DNA of 64,000 nucleotides from Mycoplasmopsis pulmonis (GTDB lineage Bacteria; Bacillota_I; Bacilli_A; Mycoplasmatales; Metamycoplasmataceae): NCBI RefSeq assembly GCF_900660575.1, contig NZ_LR215008.1, positions 372,001 to 436,000 of the forward strand, read 5' to 3'. Shown piece by piece: positions 31,668 to 42,301 of this stretch (position 1 is its first letter; each line of letters starts with the position of its first letter). The notes under the pieces were generated by a model. It saw only the letters and a program-made list of their open reading frames with translations, ran no database searches and was not told where the DNA came from. The position numbers and the translations under genes were made by a program.

Positions 31668-31743
31668 AGCGGAGTGGAGCAGTTGGCAGCTCGTCGGGCT
31701 CATAATCCGAAGGTCGTAGGTTCGAATCCTACCTCCGCAACCA
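31668..31743 (+). tRNA. Initiator tRNA-fMet(CAT)
   Basis: 76 bases with CCA. GGAGCAG in the D arm and an unpaired 1-72 position (A1 opposite A72) mark the initiator. The anticodon stem TCGGG / TCCGA keeps two of the three G:C pairs typical of initiators; the third is G:U. Confidence 0.92.
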
Positions 31744-31746
31744 TAA

Positions 31747-31823
31747 GGTCCAGTGGTAAAGTGGTTGACTACGCCTCCCTGTCACGGAGGAGATCGCGGG
31801 TTCGATTCCCGTCTGGACCGCCA
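31747..31823 (+). tRNA. tRNA-Asp(GTC)
   Basis: 77 bases with CCA; acceptor GGTCCAG / CTGGACC, discriminator G73, anticodon GTC in CTGTCAC. Confidence 0.95.
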
Positions 31824-31827
31824 TAAA

Positions 31828-31903
31828 GGCTCTGTAGCTCAGTAGGTAGAGCAACGGATTGAAGCTCCGTGTGTCGCTGGTTCGATTCCTGCCGGAGCCA
31901 CCA
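31828..31903 (+). tRNA. tRNA-Phe(GAA)
   Basis: 76 bases with CCA; acceptor GGCTCTG / CGGAGCC; anticodon GAA in TTGAAGC. Last tRNA of the cluster. Confidence 0.95.
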
Positions 31904-31994
31904 TTTGACAATTGTCATCTAATAAACATGGAAAAATTACCATATATAAAATTAAAAAAATATCTTAAATTTTTCCAAAAATATCTTTGTTATA

Positions 31995-32023
31995 AATTTA
32001 ACTTCATAGTTAAATTTTTTTTC
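31995..32023 (+). terminator. Terminator of the tRNA cluster
   Basis: AATTTAACT-tcat-AGTTAAATT followed by a run of T. Confidence 0.75.
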
Positions 32024-32155
32024 TATTTTTTATAAAAACAAGCATATTTTTATAAAAAATATATATAAAAATCCTAAATTTGTTTTATTTATAAAGATTT
32101 TTTGTTTTTTTTACTATATATATGTAGAACAAAAAAATACTAATGGAGGATCATT

Positions 32156-32509
32156 ATGAATAACAAAGAATATTTACTAAAACTTACTTTCAAAGAGAAA
32201 AAACAACTTGTACAAAACGCTTGTTTTTTCTATAAAAAAGTAAAGCAAATTAAAACAATAATTAACTTAAAAGCAAGAGGAACCAAAAAAGAGACAAATC
32301 CAAAAATAGATGAATATGATGAAATGAATAAGAGCATTTTTGAACACATATTGGAGAATTTAGAGCCTGTTTATTCTTTGATAATTACTAAAGTTTTTTT
32401 AGAAAAACCCAAAGAAGAGACTTGATACATGGATTATTTTTCTAAATCTACTTTTTACAAAAGACAACATGAAGCCATTGATGAATTTATAAATATGTTT
32501 TATGGTTAA
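32156..32509 (+). CDS. Small protein, MG284/MPN403-like by position and pattern
   Basis: A 117-aa, mostly helical, basic protein (KLTFKEKKQLVQNACFFYKK) whose end, YFSKSTFYKRQHEAIDEFI, looks like a helix-turn-helix recognition element of phage-type late regulators. One TGA-Trp lies at EETWYMDYF. A strong site, GGAGG, precedes the ATG by seven bases. It is the first of four overlapping genes ending in acpP, an order that recalls MG284-MG287 in M. genitalium. A DNA-binding role is only a suggestion from the C-terminal pattern. Confidence 0.65.
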
Positions 32510-33635
32510 TATTCAATACAATGACACTAGTGCTAATTCACAAATAGTCCATCGCTTTGACATTAATGCAACTTATAGCTTTAACTCAAATTATTCTTTG
32601 GATGAAAAACTTGGTTTAGAAATTAAAAGATCATTAATAGACAACCACTTTAGTTTAAAAATTTCCTATACACCAGTTGTTTCTAAAAACTTAATTTTTG
32701 AAACTCAAATTAACAATAACTTAGTCTCTAGATATGAAAGTGGCAATGTTATAGCAAACAAAACCGGAAATCTTTTTCTTCTAAAAGAGCATCTTAAAGA
32801 AAACATTACTAAAGTAAACAAAATAATTGTTGTTGTTAAAGAAAAAAACGAGCTAAATCAAGAAGAGATTATTTTTAAGGGTGACTATTTTATAACTCGC
32901 TATGATTATCAAAGAAATTACATCCTTAAGGATAAAAAACTTTCTTTTAAAATTCCTTGAATTATCAGAGTATCAACAACTGGATATAATGTTAAAAACA
33001 GAATTGACCACAAACATGAAAGTGACTATTTTAATGTTGAAATTGAAAAGCAACCTATTAATAGATTAGTACATTTTACAAAGCTTTATAAATTAAAGAT
33101 CTACAATGATAAAAGTGAAAATGTTTTAAATGATTTTCATTTAAGTATGTCTCCACTTGAAAATACTTTAATTTCAAATGAAAAAGATGAAAAATTTAGG
33201 CCTATTTTTAATAGAATTTTAAATAACAAAAATCTCGTTGAAGGCTTTATTGAACTAACTAATAATAGTTATTATGATTTTGATAAAAAAGCAACTTTTG
33301 TAGGTTCGTCAAAAAATGCTAAAGAAGGTCTTTTAATTCCCTTTAATTTTAAAGGTAGCTTTGATCCAAAAGTTACATTAAAATTTAATGAAGCACTAGA
33401 AAATTTAACCCTTAGCTATCATCAATATTTCCCTGATAGGCTTCTTGATAAATATGAAGGAAAAATTAAATTAAATTTTGAAGAAATTTCTTCAAATATT
33501 TCAAAACAAATGAAGTTTTTTACTATTAAAAATGGAGATTTTTCAAAAATAATTAACGAAAATTTATCTTTACAAGCACTTGAAAATTTATATTTTAAAG
33601 AAGAAAAGGAGATTTTAAATGATTCAGAAAATTAA
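32502..33635 (+). CDS. Conserved hypothetical protein, MG285-like by position
   Basis: A 377-aa protein starting at ATG 32502-32504, eight bases before the end of the previous gene. It has no signal peptide or clear membrane helix, is rich in Asn and Lys and is predicted largely beta (alternating short hydrophobic strands such as NKIIVVVKEKNE). One TGA-Trp lies at FKIPWIIRVS. I recognise no domain. It overlaps the next gene by 17 bases, so the proteins are probably made together. Confidence 0.65.
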
Positions 33636-34059
33636 GCTTTCATTTCAAAAAGTTAAAAATCTTTCTTTAAAACAAAAGATTGTTGTAGCTCTTGTAACAA
33701 GTCTTTCTCTAGGGGCTATTGGTCTTGGAGTTTTTTACTTTACAAATAATCACAACACTCAACTAGCAACTAAAGATTCAAATCAAAAAACTGAGCAAAG
33801 TAGCATTAGTTTTAATGTCTTTTCACAAATGGATGAAAAAGATTTTTATCAGTCTGTCTACATTGAAGATGGAAAAGCCAAAATTGACAAAGACATAGTA
33901 GCTAAAATTGTAAAAGATCAAATTACTCGACTAGGAGTAAGTCATGGTGATTTAAAAGTTGGTTATTTTGTGGAAAATGAAGTTATTTTCTTGGATTTAA
34001 TTTGAACTTCAAATAACAACCAAAGAGTGCAAAAATCTTTTAAATTGTATCTAAGTTAA
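33619..34059 (+). CDS. Single-helix membrane protein, MG286-like by position
   Basis: A 146-aa protein with a short basic N-terminus and one membrane helix at residues 22-45 (IVVALVTSLSLGAIGLGVFYF), then a polar outer domain of about 100 residues. There is no Cys lipobox, so it is an anchored protein rather than a lipoprotein. AAGGAG precedes the ATG by eight bases. One TGA-Trp lies near the end. Function unknown; it is tightly overlapped with the gene before and sits 19 bases before acpP. Confidence 0.65.
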
Positions 34060-34064
34060 AAGTG

Positions 34065-34070
34065 TATAAT
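34065..34070 (+). promoter_or_regulatory. -10 box directly before acpP
   Basis: Perfect TATAAT eight bases before the acpP ATG, predicting an mRNA that starts at or a base or two before the start codon. Confidence 0.45.
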
Positions 34071-34078
34071 AGTAGATT

Positions 34079-34300
34079 ATGGCCATCAAAGAATGAATAA
34101 TTACACAACTTTCAAAACTAACTAAAAACAAAATTACTGAAGAGAGTTTATTTTCAGAAATCGGAATTGACTCACTTGATTTGGTAGAACATGTCTCTGA
34201 TTTAGAGCAACACTTTGACATTGAAATTAGTGATGAAGAGCTTTTAAATATTAAAAAAGTTAACGATATTATTGTTTTAATTGAACAAAAAAGTAAATAA
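34079..34300 (+). CDS. acpP: Acyl carrier protein-like
   Basis: A 73-aa acidic helical protein. The phosphopantetheine attachment motif is IDSLDLVEHV, with Ser near residue 37, in the normal position. One TGA-Trp is at residue 6 (AIKEW). Mycoplasmas lack de novo fatty acid synthesis, yet keep an ACP; its acyl partner is not known from this window. A terminator follows at once. Confidence 0.88.
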
Positions 34301-34305
34301 TTCTA

Positions 34306-34341
34306 AAAAGTACATATTAAATTAAACATATGTACTTTTTA
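34306..34341. terminator. Bidirectional terminator between acpP and degV
   Basis: AAAAAGTACATAT and ATATGTACTTTTT form a 13-base perfect inverted repeat around a ten-base loop, between two convergent genes. Confidence 0.8.
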
Positions 34342-34359
34342 TTATTTAATAAGCTTAGA

Positions 34360-35226
34360 TTAAAAATGCTCAACTATTTGATCAATAACATCTTTGTCCA
34401 CTTTGACAAGAGAAATGGCAATAGCCCCTAGTCCAGTATGAACACTTATTACTGAAGGAAGAGATAAAATTAAAGGCTTTTTTCCAAATTCATTTAAAAA
34501 GTGCTCTTCATAAAAGCTAATATTTGAATTTTGAGCATGCAAAATTACTGGAAAGTAATTTTTTGAATCTTTGCTATATTTGCCACTTAAAGAACTTATT
34601 AATTTAGTAAGAGTTTTTTGAAAAGAAATTCCTTTTCCTTCTTTAAGTAACTCACCATTTTCAAATTTAATAATTGGAACAACTTTTAAAACTTTTGCCA
34701 AAGCAGCTGCTTTTGGTGAGAGTCTTCCCCCTGCTACTAATGCATCATTGTATTCAGGAATTAATAAAACTTTTTGGCTTTCATCTCAATGAGAGAGCTT
34801 TTTTAATTCTTCATCAAAAGATTGGTTTTGGCTAATGGCTTTTTCAAATTTAATTAACTGTACTATTGTTAAAAAAGAAAGGTGTTTAGATTTAACAATA
34901 TGAATATTTTTGTATTCTCTTGCAATCAAATCAAGATTTTGATATTGACTTGAAAGCTTGTAAGAAATAGGAAAAACCACAACCTTGTCATATTTGCTTG
35001 TAATATCATCAAAAAGACTTATAATTTCACCTCTTGATGAAGCAGAAGTTGAAGTTTTTGAATTTTTTTTGAAAATTTCAAAAAAATTTTTATTATCAAG
35101 ATCTATTCCATCTTTGTAAGTTTTTTCATCAATGTCTATATTTAAGGGTAAAAAATATCATCCTCTTTTGTTGGCTTGCTCTTTTGTCAGGCCTGAAGAG
35201 GAATCAATTACAATTGCTATTTTCAT
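34360..35226 (-). CDS. DegV family fatty-acid-binding protein (FakB type)
   Basis: A 288-aa protein starting MKIAIVIDSSSGLTKEQA, the DegV/EDD N-terminus. SKTSTSASSRGEI corresponds to the T-S-x-P/A-S loop contacting the fatty acid head group, and ALVAGGRLSPKAAALAKVL and IISVHTGLGAIAI-like sequence (SVISVHTGLGAIAIS) are the C-terminal family motifs. FakB proteins present fatty acids to the kinase FakA for phosphorylation and use in phospholipids, which suits an organism relying on host lipids. Two TGA-Trp codons. Start ATG 35224-35226. Confidence 0.88.
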
Positions 35227-35273
35227 AATCTAAATTATTATATATAAATATTATTTTTTAGTTAAAAATAATA

Positions 35274-35279
35274 TATAAT
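35274..35279 (+). promoter_or_regulatory. -10 box of tRNA-Trp(TCA)
   Basis: TATAAT 12 bases before the tRNA. Confidence 0.5.
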
Positions 35280-35291
35280 ACTATTCGTGCT

Positions 35292-35366
35292 AGGAGTATA
35301 GTTCAATGGTAGAACAACGGGCTTCAACCCCGTGTGTTATGGGTTCGAGTCCTGTTACTCCTGCCA
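35292..35366 (+). tRNA. tRNA-Trp(TCA), reads UGA as tryptophan
   Basis: 75 bases with encoded CCA; acceptor AGGAGTA / TACTCCT, discriminator G73. The anticodon loop CTTCAAC gives TCA. This tRNA is the direct molecular basis of the UGA-Trp code used in all the genes here. Confidence 0.96.
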
Positions 35367-36025
35367 TTTTTTTTAATTTCAAAAAATATATCTTACTATT
35401 TTATTTAATTTGATAAAGCTCTACCTACGGGGCTTTATTTTCTTTTTTTAATTAATTTTATTAGAAGAATTTAGTCTTTTTTAAATAACTAAAGAAACAT
35501 TAGCTATGCTTAAACAATTAAAAATTAAACAAAGAAGACAAGTTCAAAAAGCCCAAAACATCTACATATATTTTTGACATTAAAAAAGAAAAAAATGAAT
35601 GTAATTATTGACTTTTGAAATTATATAAACTAACAAGTTTTTTAACTCATTTAATTGACTTAAAATTATTTAATTTAATTTTTATTTTTAAGTTTTTAGA
35701 TCTAAAATTTTTTTAAAATCTAGCTGATAAAATCAATCTTTATTTTTAGTTACATAAATGAAATTTTTATTTAAAAAAACAAGTTAAATTTAGCTTTATC
35801 TAAAGATTAAAAAAAGCTTTTTGATTGAACTAAAATAAGTCTTTATTTTTACAAAAATTAAACCTTTAAAAAAAGCATTTTAAAATTAGAAAAAATGTTC
35901 AAACAAAAAAACAACTTTAAGCATAAATAAGATTAAAAATTGATGGAAAAACTAATAAAAAATCTAGGCTTAAAAGACTAACAATTAAAACTAGATTTTT
36001 GTTAATATTTAATTTAAAAATTGAA
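35367..36025. other. Intergenic region, non-coding
   Basis: 659 bases. It holds a hairpin AAAGCTC-tacctac-GGGGCTTT followed by T (about 35414-35448), a plausible terminator for tRNA-Trp, and at the right end the terminator of the aldolase operon (35956-36002). The middle is AT-rich with frequent stops in all frames. A 25-codon frame at about 35505 (KQRRQVQKAQ) is too short to call. Confidence 0.5.
35956..36002 (-). terminator. Terminator of the leftward amino-sugar operon
   Basis: AAAAATCTAG pairs with CTAGATTTTT around a loop of about 25 bases, 24 bases beyond the aldolase stop. Confidence 0.55.
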
Positions 36026-36868
36026 CTATTTTTTTGCAAACATATCTAAAAAATAAAGTGTTTTTTCTTTTATTTTTTTGATTGCATATAAGTTAATTTT
36101 TCTAATATCTTTTACATTTGGATATTCTTCAAAAAATTCTTTTATAGCACTAATATGAGCTAAATTAAAATCAGTTCCAATATTAATTTTTCTAATACCA
36201 AATTTTCATGCTTTGATAATTTCTTTTTTAGAAAGACCACTTGTTCCATGCATAACTAAAACAGTGCAAATTTTACTTTCAACATTTTTTAAAAGATCAA
36301 AATCAATCTTTGGATTTTCTTTATAAATTCCATGCAATGTTCCAAAATTAAAAGCTAAAGAATCTGGCTTAACTAAGTTATAAAATTCTAAGATATCTTC
36401 AAGTTTTGTTTTTTGATTTTCGTCTTGATTTTCATGAGAGTTTTTTCCAAGAATTTGACCTATTTCAACTTCTAAAAAAGCTTCATATTTTTTGGCCATT
36501 TCTTTTGCTTTTAAAGAAGAAAAAACATTGTTTTTAAAATCTAAAAAAGATCCATCAAACATTACTGATTTAAACCCATCTTTTAAAGCTTTTTCTAAGA
36601 GATTAAAATCATCACAATGATCTAGATGTAAAACAAAATTTGCCTTTGAATTTTCAAGTGATTTTTTTAGTGACGGAACTATTAAATCATAGCCAAGATT
36701 TTTGATTGTGTTTTGACTTATTTGAATAACTAAATCAACTTGTTTTTCTTCAGCTATTTCAATAAAAGATTTTAGTGTTTCTAAATTGACGACATTAAAA
36801 GCTAAAATAGCTTTATTTTTTCTTTTGAGCTTTTTGTAAAAGTGATCAACTTTAGTTATTATTGCCAC
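36026..36868 (-). CDS. Class II fructose- or tagatose-bisphosphate aldolase
   Basis: A 280-aa zinc aldolase. The zinc and catalytic motifs are FVLHLDHCDDF near residue 82 (family H-L-D-H), GFKSVMFDGS, LEVEIGQILG, LAFNFGTLHGIYKENP, VLVMHGTSGLS and RKINIGTDF. It cleaves a ketose bisphosphate to triose phosphates. Start GTG 36866-36868 with AAGGAA upstream; it overlaps the upstream PTS gene by 17 bases. The usual Firmicute residue after HLDH is Gly, here Cys. Whether it prefers fructose- or tagatose-bisphosphate cannot be told. Its place after nagB suggests dissimilation of amino-sugar carbon. Confidence 0.86.
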
Positions 36869-38558
36869 TTTGTTCCTTTTGAGATTTGAGTTTAATTAAA
36901 TGATCATAAACAAACTGAACATCTGTTCCAATAATAATGTGATAATCTTGATTTCCAAGTCTTACAACTCCTCGAGCACCTAAATTTTTGATGGCACTAT
37001 CATTTATTTTTTCTGGTGAGTTGTTCTCCAAAATAAATCTTAGTCTAGTAGCACAGTGCTCAATTGTTTTAATATTTTCAAAACCAATAATATCCAAAAT
37101 ATTTTGTGCCATGATCTGGTATTTATCTTCTGTTTTTTCAGAGTTTGTTTTTTGCTTGCCTAAGCTTTTAAAGCCAAAAATATTTTTGTCACCAGCAACT
37201 TCTATTCCAAGCTGCTCTTCTCTTCCTGGAGTTGCTATTTTTAGTTTTTTAATTAAGAAGTAAAAACTAAAATAATAAGTTATTCCCATTAAAAGTGCTA
37301 TTGGTCAAATTCAAAGTGGATTTGCCATAATTCCTAGATGAGATGCAATTTGTCATGATGTTGGAAATGAAACTAAATAATCAATAAAACCAGCTGAAAA
37401 ACCTATTCCTATTGACATTGAAGTTCAAGTGGTTATCATGTAGAAAAATGAAGTTAAGATTGCATTAAGAACATAAAGCAATGGTGAGACAAAAATAAAA
37501 GCAAAAATTAAAGGCTCATTAATTCCTGTAAGTCATGAAACAATTAATGCTCCACCTAAAAAAGTCATGATTTGTTTTCTTTTACTTTTATCACTTGTCA
37601 TGATCATAGCAAGGGCAGCTCCTGGTAAGCCTCCTAAAAATAATGGAAAAAATCCAGTTGTAAAAACTCCTGAGTCAATAATACCTCTATTAAAGGCAAA
37701 AATATCACCGTTAACACTCATTTGTTGACCTTGTAAATTAGGTCCACTTATAGGAAGTTGAAATCATACAAAAGTGTTTAAAATATGGTGAAGACCAAAA
37801 GGTTGAACTAAGCGATTAAAAAATGCATAAATTCCACCATAAAATCCTTTTAAAAAGCCATTTGAAGAAGTTAAACCTTGTCCAATTGAAATAAGACCAT
37901 ATTGAAGTCATGGTCAAACGATTGCAAAGATTAAACCAAGAGGAAGAACCATAGCCAATCCAAGCATTGGAACAAATCTTCTTCCACCAAAAAAAGATAG
38001 AGCAGGATGTAATTTAACATCTTTATAACGATTGTAAATTAGCGCTGTTAAAACACCAACTACAATTCCACCAAAAACTCCAGCATCTAACTGGTAAGTT
38101 GGTTTGTCATTTTTTAAAAAATAAAGAAGCCTCGTTTTGTTTTCGAGCTCTTCTGAAACTAAAACATTTTTTCAAATGTTAGAGGCTAAAAATCCCTCTT
38201 TTAAAAGGGTATTTAAACCAAATCAAACAATAAGACCAACTAAAGCTGCCTCTCCTCTGTGATCTTTTGCAAGTCCAAAGGATATACCAACTGCAAAAAT
38301 TAAAGCTAAATTAGAAAAAACAATATCACCAATTGAAGCTATTATTTTTCCAGTCATTATTTGTGCTTCACTTAGTCCTATTGATCCATTTGCTAGAGGA
38401 TCTTGAATTAAAGAACCAATTCTTAAAAGAAGTGCAGCAATGGGCAAAACTGCAATTGGAAGCATTAGTGATTTACCAAGAAGCTGCAATGAAGACAAAA
38501 GCTTATTAATATGATTTTTAAAATCTCATTTTTTTATAATTTCTTTACTTTTAGTCAT
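36852..38558 (-). CDS. PTS EIICB permease, glucose/N-acetylglucosamine family
   Basis: A 568-aa permease. The EIIC domain (residues 20-420) has LGKSLMLPIAVLPIAALLLR, VQPFGLHHILNTF and TGINEPLIFAFIF. The EIIB domain (from about 480) has the phosphorylated Cys in IEHCATRLRFIL. No EIIA domain is attached, so a separate EIIA must serve. About nine TGA-Trp codons. It begins four bases after the nagB stop and is the intact member of two related permease genes in this operon. Confidence 0.9.
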
Positions 38559-38561
38559 AAC

Positions 38562-39332
38562 TTAAATTCACTTTGCTTTCTTTAGAGTTTCTTCATTTAA
38601 CAAAGAGGCAGCTTCTTTGTCTAAAATGTAAATACAATTAGGATGTTCTTGAAGAAATGAGGCAGTTACATTTTCATTTGGTTTATCTTCAAGCATTTGT
38701 TTAGTTACTTGAGCTTTTTCCTTACCAAAAGAGACCATCATAATTTTTTTACATTGATTTAAAATTGTTTTAACACCCATGGTAATGGCTTTTTTTGGTA
38801 CTTCATCAATTGAGCTAAATTTATTTTTTGCAATTAAATCTAAAATTGTCTCTTTAGTTAAATTACTTACATGAGTAAGTGAGTCCTTTGGAGTTCCAGG
38901 TTCATTATAGGCAATGTGGCCATTTACACCTATTGAGATAAATTGAAGATCAATTCCATTATTTTTTCTAATTTTATTTTCATAATTTAAAGCCTCTTGA
39001 TCTGGATTTGATGAATTGGACTTTGGTATATTAATTTTTTGCTCATTAATGTCTAAATGATCAAATAAATTGCTTTTCATTTGCTTTATAAATGACTCAG
39101 GATGACTAGGATCAATGTCAACAAATTCATCTAAATTAAAGCTAGTAATATCTTTTCATGAAGTTTTGTTTTCTTGGTGATCTTTTACTAGTAGTTGATA
39201 TGTTTTTAGTGGTGTTTTGCCAGTTGCAAAACCCAGAGTTGAGTCTTTTTTGATTTTTATTTGGTCAATAATTTGTTTTGCACAAAATTTGTGCAAATCT
39301 TGTAAATCTTTAAAAATATAAATTTCTCTCAT
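38562..39332 (-). CDS. nagB: Glucosamine-6-phosphate deaminase
   Basis: A 256-aa enzyme that converts glucosamine-6-phosphate to fructose-6-phosphate and ammonia. LGFATGKTPLKTYQLL near residue 33, SFNLDEFVDIDPSHPESF, and IGVNGHIAYNEPGT (active-site block) are all kept. Two TGA-Trp codons; it ends WI-TAA at 38562-38564. TAAGGAAG precedes the ATG, overlapping the end of nanE. The frame is fully open, unlike its neighbours on the right. Confidence 0.93.
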
Positions 39333-39341
39333 AATACTTCC

Positions 39342-40029
39342 TTAACTATTGATTTTTTCATAAAACATTTTCGTGATAAATTGTGGTCTTGTTATCGCCG
39401 AGCCTACTACTACAGCATTTGCCCCTATATCTAGGGCATCTTTGGCATTTTGTGGGCTATTAAAGCCCCCCCTCTGCAATTAGATATTTTTTGTTTTGCT
39501 GACAAATCTTTAAAACTTGTCTTAAAAACAAATAATTATCATCTGTGTTTGAAAAATTTTTGGTATCTTCGGTATAGCCTCTTAGAGTTGTTCCAATAAT
39601 GTCAAAGTTCAATTTAATGGCATTGTTGACATCTTCAATAGATGAACAATCAGCCATCAAAAGTTGATGGCTTTTTTTGTGTTTAAAAAAATAATCTACA
39701 ATTTGATTTAAACTTTCCTTAGGTCTTTTGCGAAGTGTGGCATCAATTGCTATTATTTGAACCCCTGTTTTAATAAGCTTTTTCATTTCTTTTAATGTAG
39801 GGCTTATATATACATCTGAATTGGGATAATTTTGTTTTATTATTCCAATAATTGGGACATTAAAATTTGCTCTAATAAGCGCTTTAATATTTTTGATTTG
39901 AGAAGTTCTTAATCCTTGTGCACCTCCTTGAATTGCTGCTTTTGCCAATTTAACTACAATGTCTTTTCCATAGAGAGCTTCTCCTTTTAGTGCTTGACAA
40001 GAAACAAAAAATAATTTTTTTTCAAACAT
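39342..40029 (-). pseudogene. nanE: N-acetylmannosamine-6-phosphate 2-epimerase, frameshifted in a G7 tract
   Basis: NanE converts ManNAc-6-P to GlcNAc-6-P in sialic acid breakdown. From ATG 40027-40029 the protein is typical: SCQALKGEALYG, IQGGAQGLRTS, PIIGIIKQNY, ATLRKRP and IGTTLRGYT. At the seven-G run (39466-39472 on the plus strand as C) the frame shifts and stops at once (AEGGL-stop). With six G the protein would continue GGFNSPQNAKDAL, ANAVVVGSAITRP and end at 39342, the expected family C-terminus. So the last 40 residues are out of frame. This may be decay, phase-variable slippage or a sequencing error. Confidence 0.85.
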
Positions 40030-40035
40030 TTTTAC

Positions 40036-41843
40036 CTACTTAAAATAAATATCGTTAATCTTAGATGAAAGAATTTGAGCTTTTCCTCCATAAATTGCTT
40101 GTGTTGAATTTCCCTTTTTTATAAATCCTTTGGCCCCTAAATTTTTAAAAGCATTTTCATCTACTAAGCTAATATCAAAAACTTCAACTCTTAATCTAGT
40201 GGCACAAGCATTTACACTTTCAATGTTTTCAAGGCCTCCATAGGCTTTAATTAGCTCTTGTATAAGTTGATCATTTTCACTAATTTCTTTTTTGTTTTGC
40301 TCAGAAAATTCAATGTTTTGATTTTGAGTTTTTTCTTTATTAGTGCTTTTTTGATTTTTAAGTTCTAAAAAGGCTTTTTTATTTATTAAAACAATTTCTT
40401 CTTCCAATCTTCCAGGAGTTTTAATGTCGAATTTTTTTATAACAAAAAAGAAAACAATAAAGCTAATAATTAAAAAAACTATAGAAATAGGAATAGCTCA
40501 ATAAAAATTAGTTCCTTTTTGGTATGGCACTATTCCATAAATTACATAATCAATAAAACCTCTTGCAAAACCAACACCAACATGAGCTTTAAATATTTTC
40601 ATAAACATATAAGCAAATCCAGAAATAGGAACATAAAATAGGTAATAAAATGAAGGTGCTACAAATAAAAATGAAAATTCAAGTGGCTCAGTTATTCCAG
40701 TTAAAAAAGCAACAAACATTGATGAGCCAACTATAGCAGCTACTTTTTTTCGATTCTTTTTGTATGAAGCTAAAATCATAGCAAGACCAATTCCTTGAAT
40801 TGCCCCTAAATAAATTGGATAGTCTTGTGTAAATCTTCCTGCATGAACGCCCACTCTAGAAGCTAGCCATTGAAAAATTGGCTCACTTGCTCCTGAATTG
40901 TTAATTGGTAGTTTGTTAACAGGTAATTTGTTTATAAAATTTCAAATATTTTGGTCTCCATCAATTGATGGAACTTTAAGATCATCAAAAGCTTTAATAA
41001 CACTTTGAATTTCAAAAGTATCTAAAACTCCAAGTGAGCTAGCTACATTTTTAAATTCATTTAAAGATAGCTCTCCTCCCAATTTTGTCTGTCATGCTAT
41101 TGCTATAACAATATGATGAAGACCAAGAGGCATTAAAGCTCTAGCTAGCATTCCATAAACAAGCCCATCTACTCCACCAGGGGCATAAGAGGCTTGCTTT
41201 CCAATTCATGCAATTGCAATTCCAATAAAAGGTCAAAGAATTAAAAAAGCAATGGCAAGTAAAACAGAAAAGGGAAGTAATATAAAAGGAACTAATTTAA
41301 TACCTGAGAAAAAACCCAAATAATATGGAAGTTCTATTTCACTTCATCTATTCATAATAAAAACAACAAATGTAGCAACTATAATTCCACCAAAAATTGA
41401 AGTTTGTAAAGTATTTATTCCTAGAGTTTTACCTACTATAAAAGCATTGTCTGGGTTTGTATGAAAAAAGAAGATATCTAAAAATTCATTTTTATCATTA
41501 AAATGAATAAAAACAGATTGAATTGATAAAAAAATCAAATATCCAATAATAAACATAAATGTTCCATATATTCGATTTTTATTGGTAAAAGATATTACAA
41601 CTGAAGCTCCAAAAAGCATTGCTAAATTTGCAAAATAATATCGGAGGCACCTTTAAAAAAATTTACAAAAATTATTGCAACAGATGTTGAAGAATTTGCA
41701 CCAATTGCCCCACCTATTCCAAGCAATAAACCTGCAATCGGTAAAATGGAAATTGGCAACATAAAAGCTTGTGATAATTTTACAAGTGTTGTTCTTGATT
41801 TATTCTTAAAATTAAAAAAATATGTTTTAAAAAAATTGCTCAT
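40036..41843 (-). pseudogene. Second PTS EIICB permease, one-base frameshift near residue 70
   Basis: The start ATG 41841-41843 gives MSNFFKTYFFN and then LSQAFMLPISILPIAGLLLG, ending at GASDIILQI-TAG. One more T in the four-T run (41632-41635 as A) would give GASDIIFANLAMLFGASV and join the rest: MPLGLHHIVIAIAW, TGITEPLEFSFLF and an EIIB domain with NACATRLRVEV, to a stop at 40036. The full product would be about 602 aa. It resembles the downstream intact permease but has a longer insertion between GLHH and the NEP-type motif. It heads the leftward operon. Confidence 0.85.
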
Positions 41844-42252
41844 TTTTACTAGTCCTTAATTTTAAAAAGGCAAATTTAAATCTTTTTTAAAAACATAAGT
41901 TCATAGTTAATAATAAAAAAGTTGTCTTTATTTTCTTTGATCAAAATTTTCTATAATCATTAATAATTTTTTTATTGAATTTAATCACTTATTTTCTCTA
42001 AGATGTCTTTGTAAATAAGTATTTTTTTACTCAATTTTTTTAACAACTTTAATTTGCCTATTTAAAAAGATTTTTTATCAATTTTTAAGATTTTTTAAAT
42101 TCAAAATTTTTTGATCGAATTATCAAATTAATCAATTTTTTTGTTTTATAAAAAGCTTTATGAAAATATAAAAAAAGAGAAAATTTACAAATCAAAAAAT
42201 TCAATTGTATTAAATGAATTTAAAAAGATAAAACTTGAAAATATGTCATTTA

Positions 42253-42272
42253 TGTTAGTGATTTTACTAACA
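42253..42272. promoter_or_regulatory. Inverted repeat, candidate operator
   Basis: TGTTAGT-gatttt-ACTAACA, a seven-base perfect repeat about 200 bases before rpiR. A terminator is unlikely as no T run follows. Confidence 0.35.
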
Positions 42273-42301
42273 AGAAAAGAGCCTTGTTTTTAAAGTATTT
42301 T

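Noticed and set aside
35505-35580. Short basic frame (KQRRQVQKAQ) considered as a transposase remnant.
   Set aside because: Only 25 codons, no inverted repeats and no second fragment nearby.
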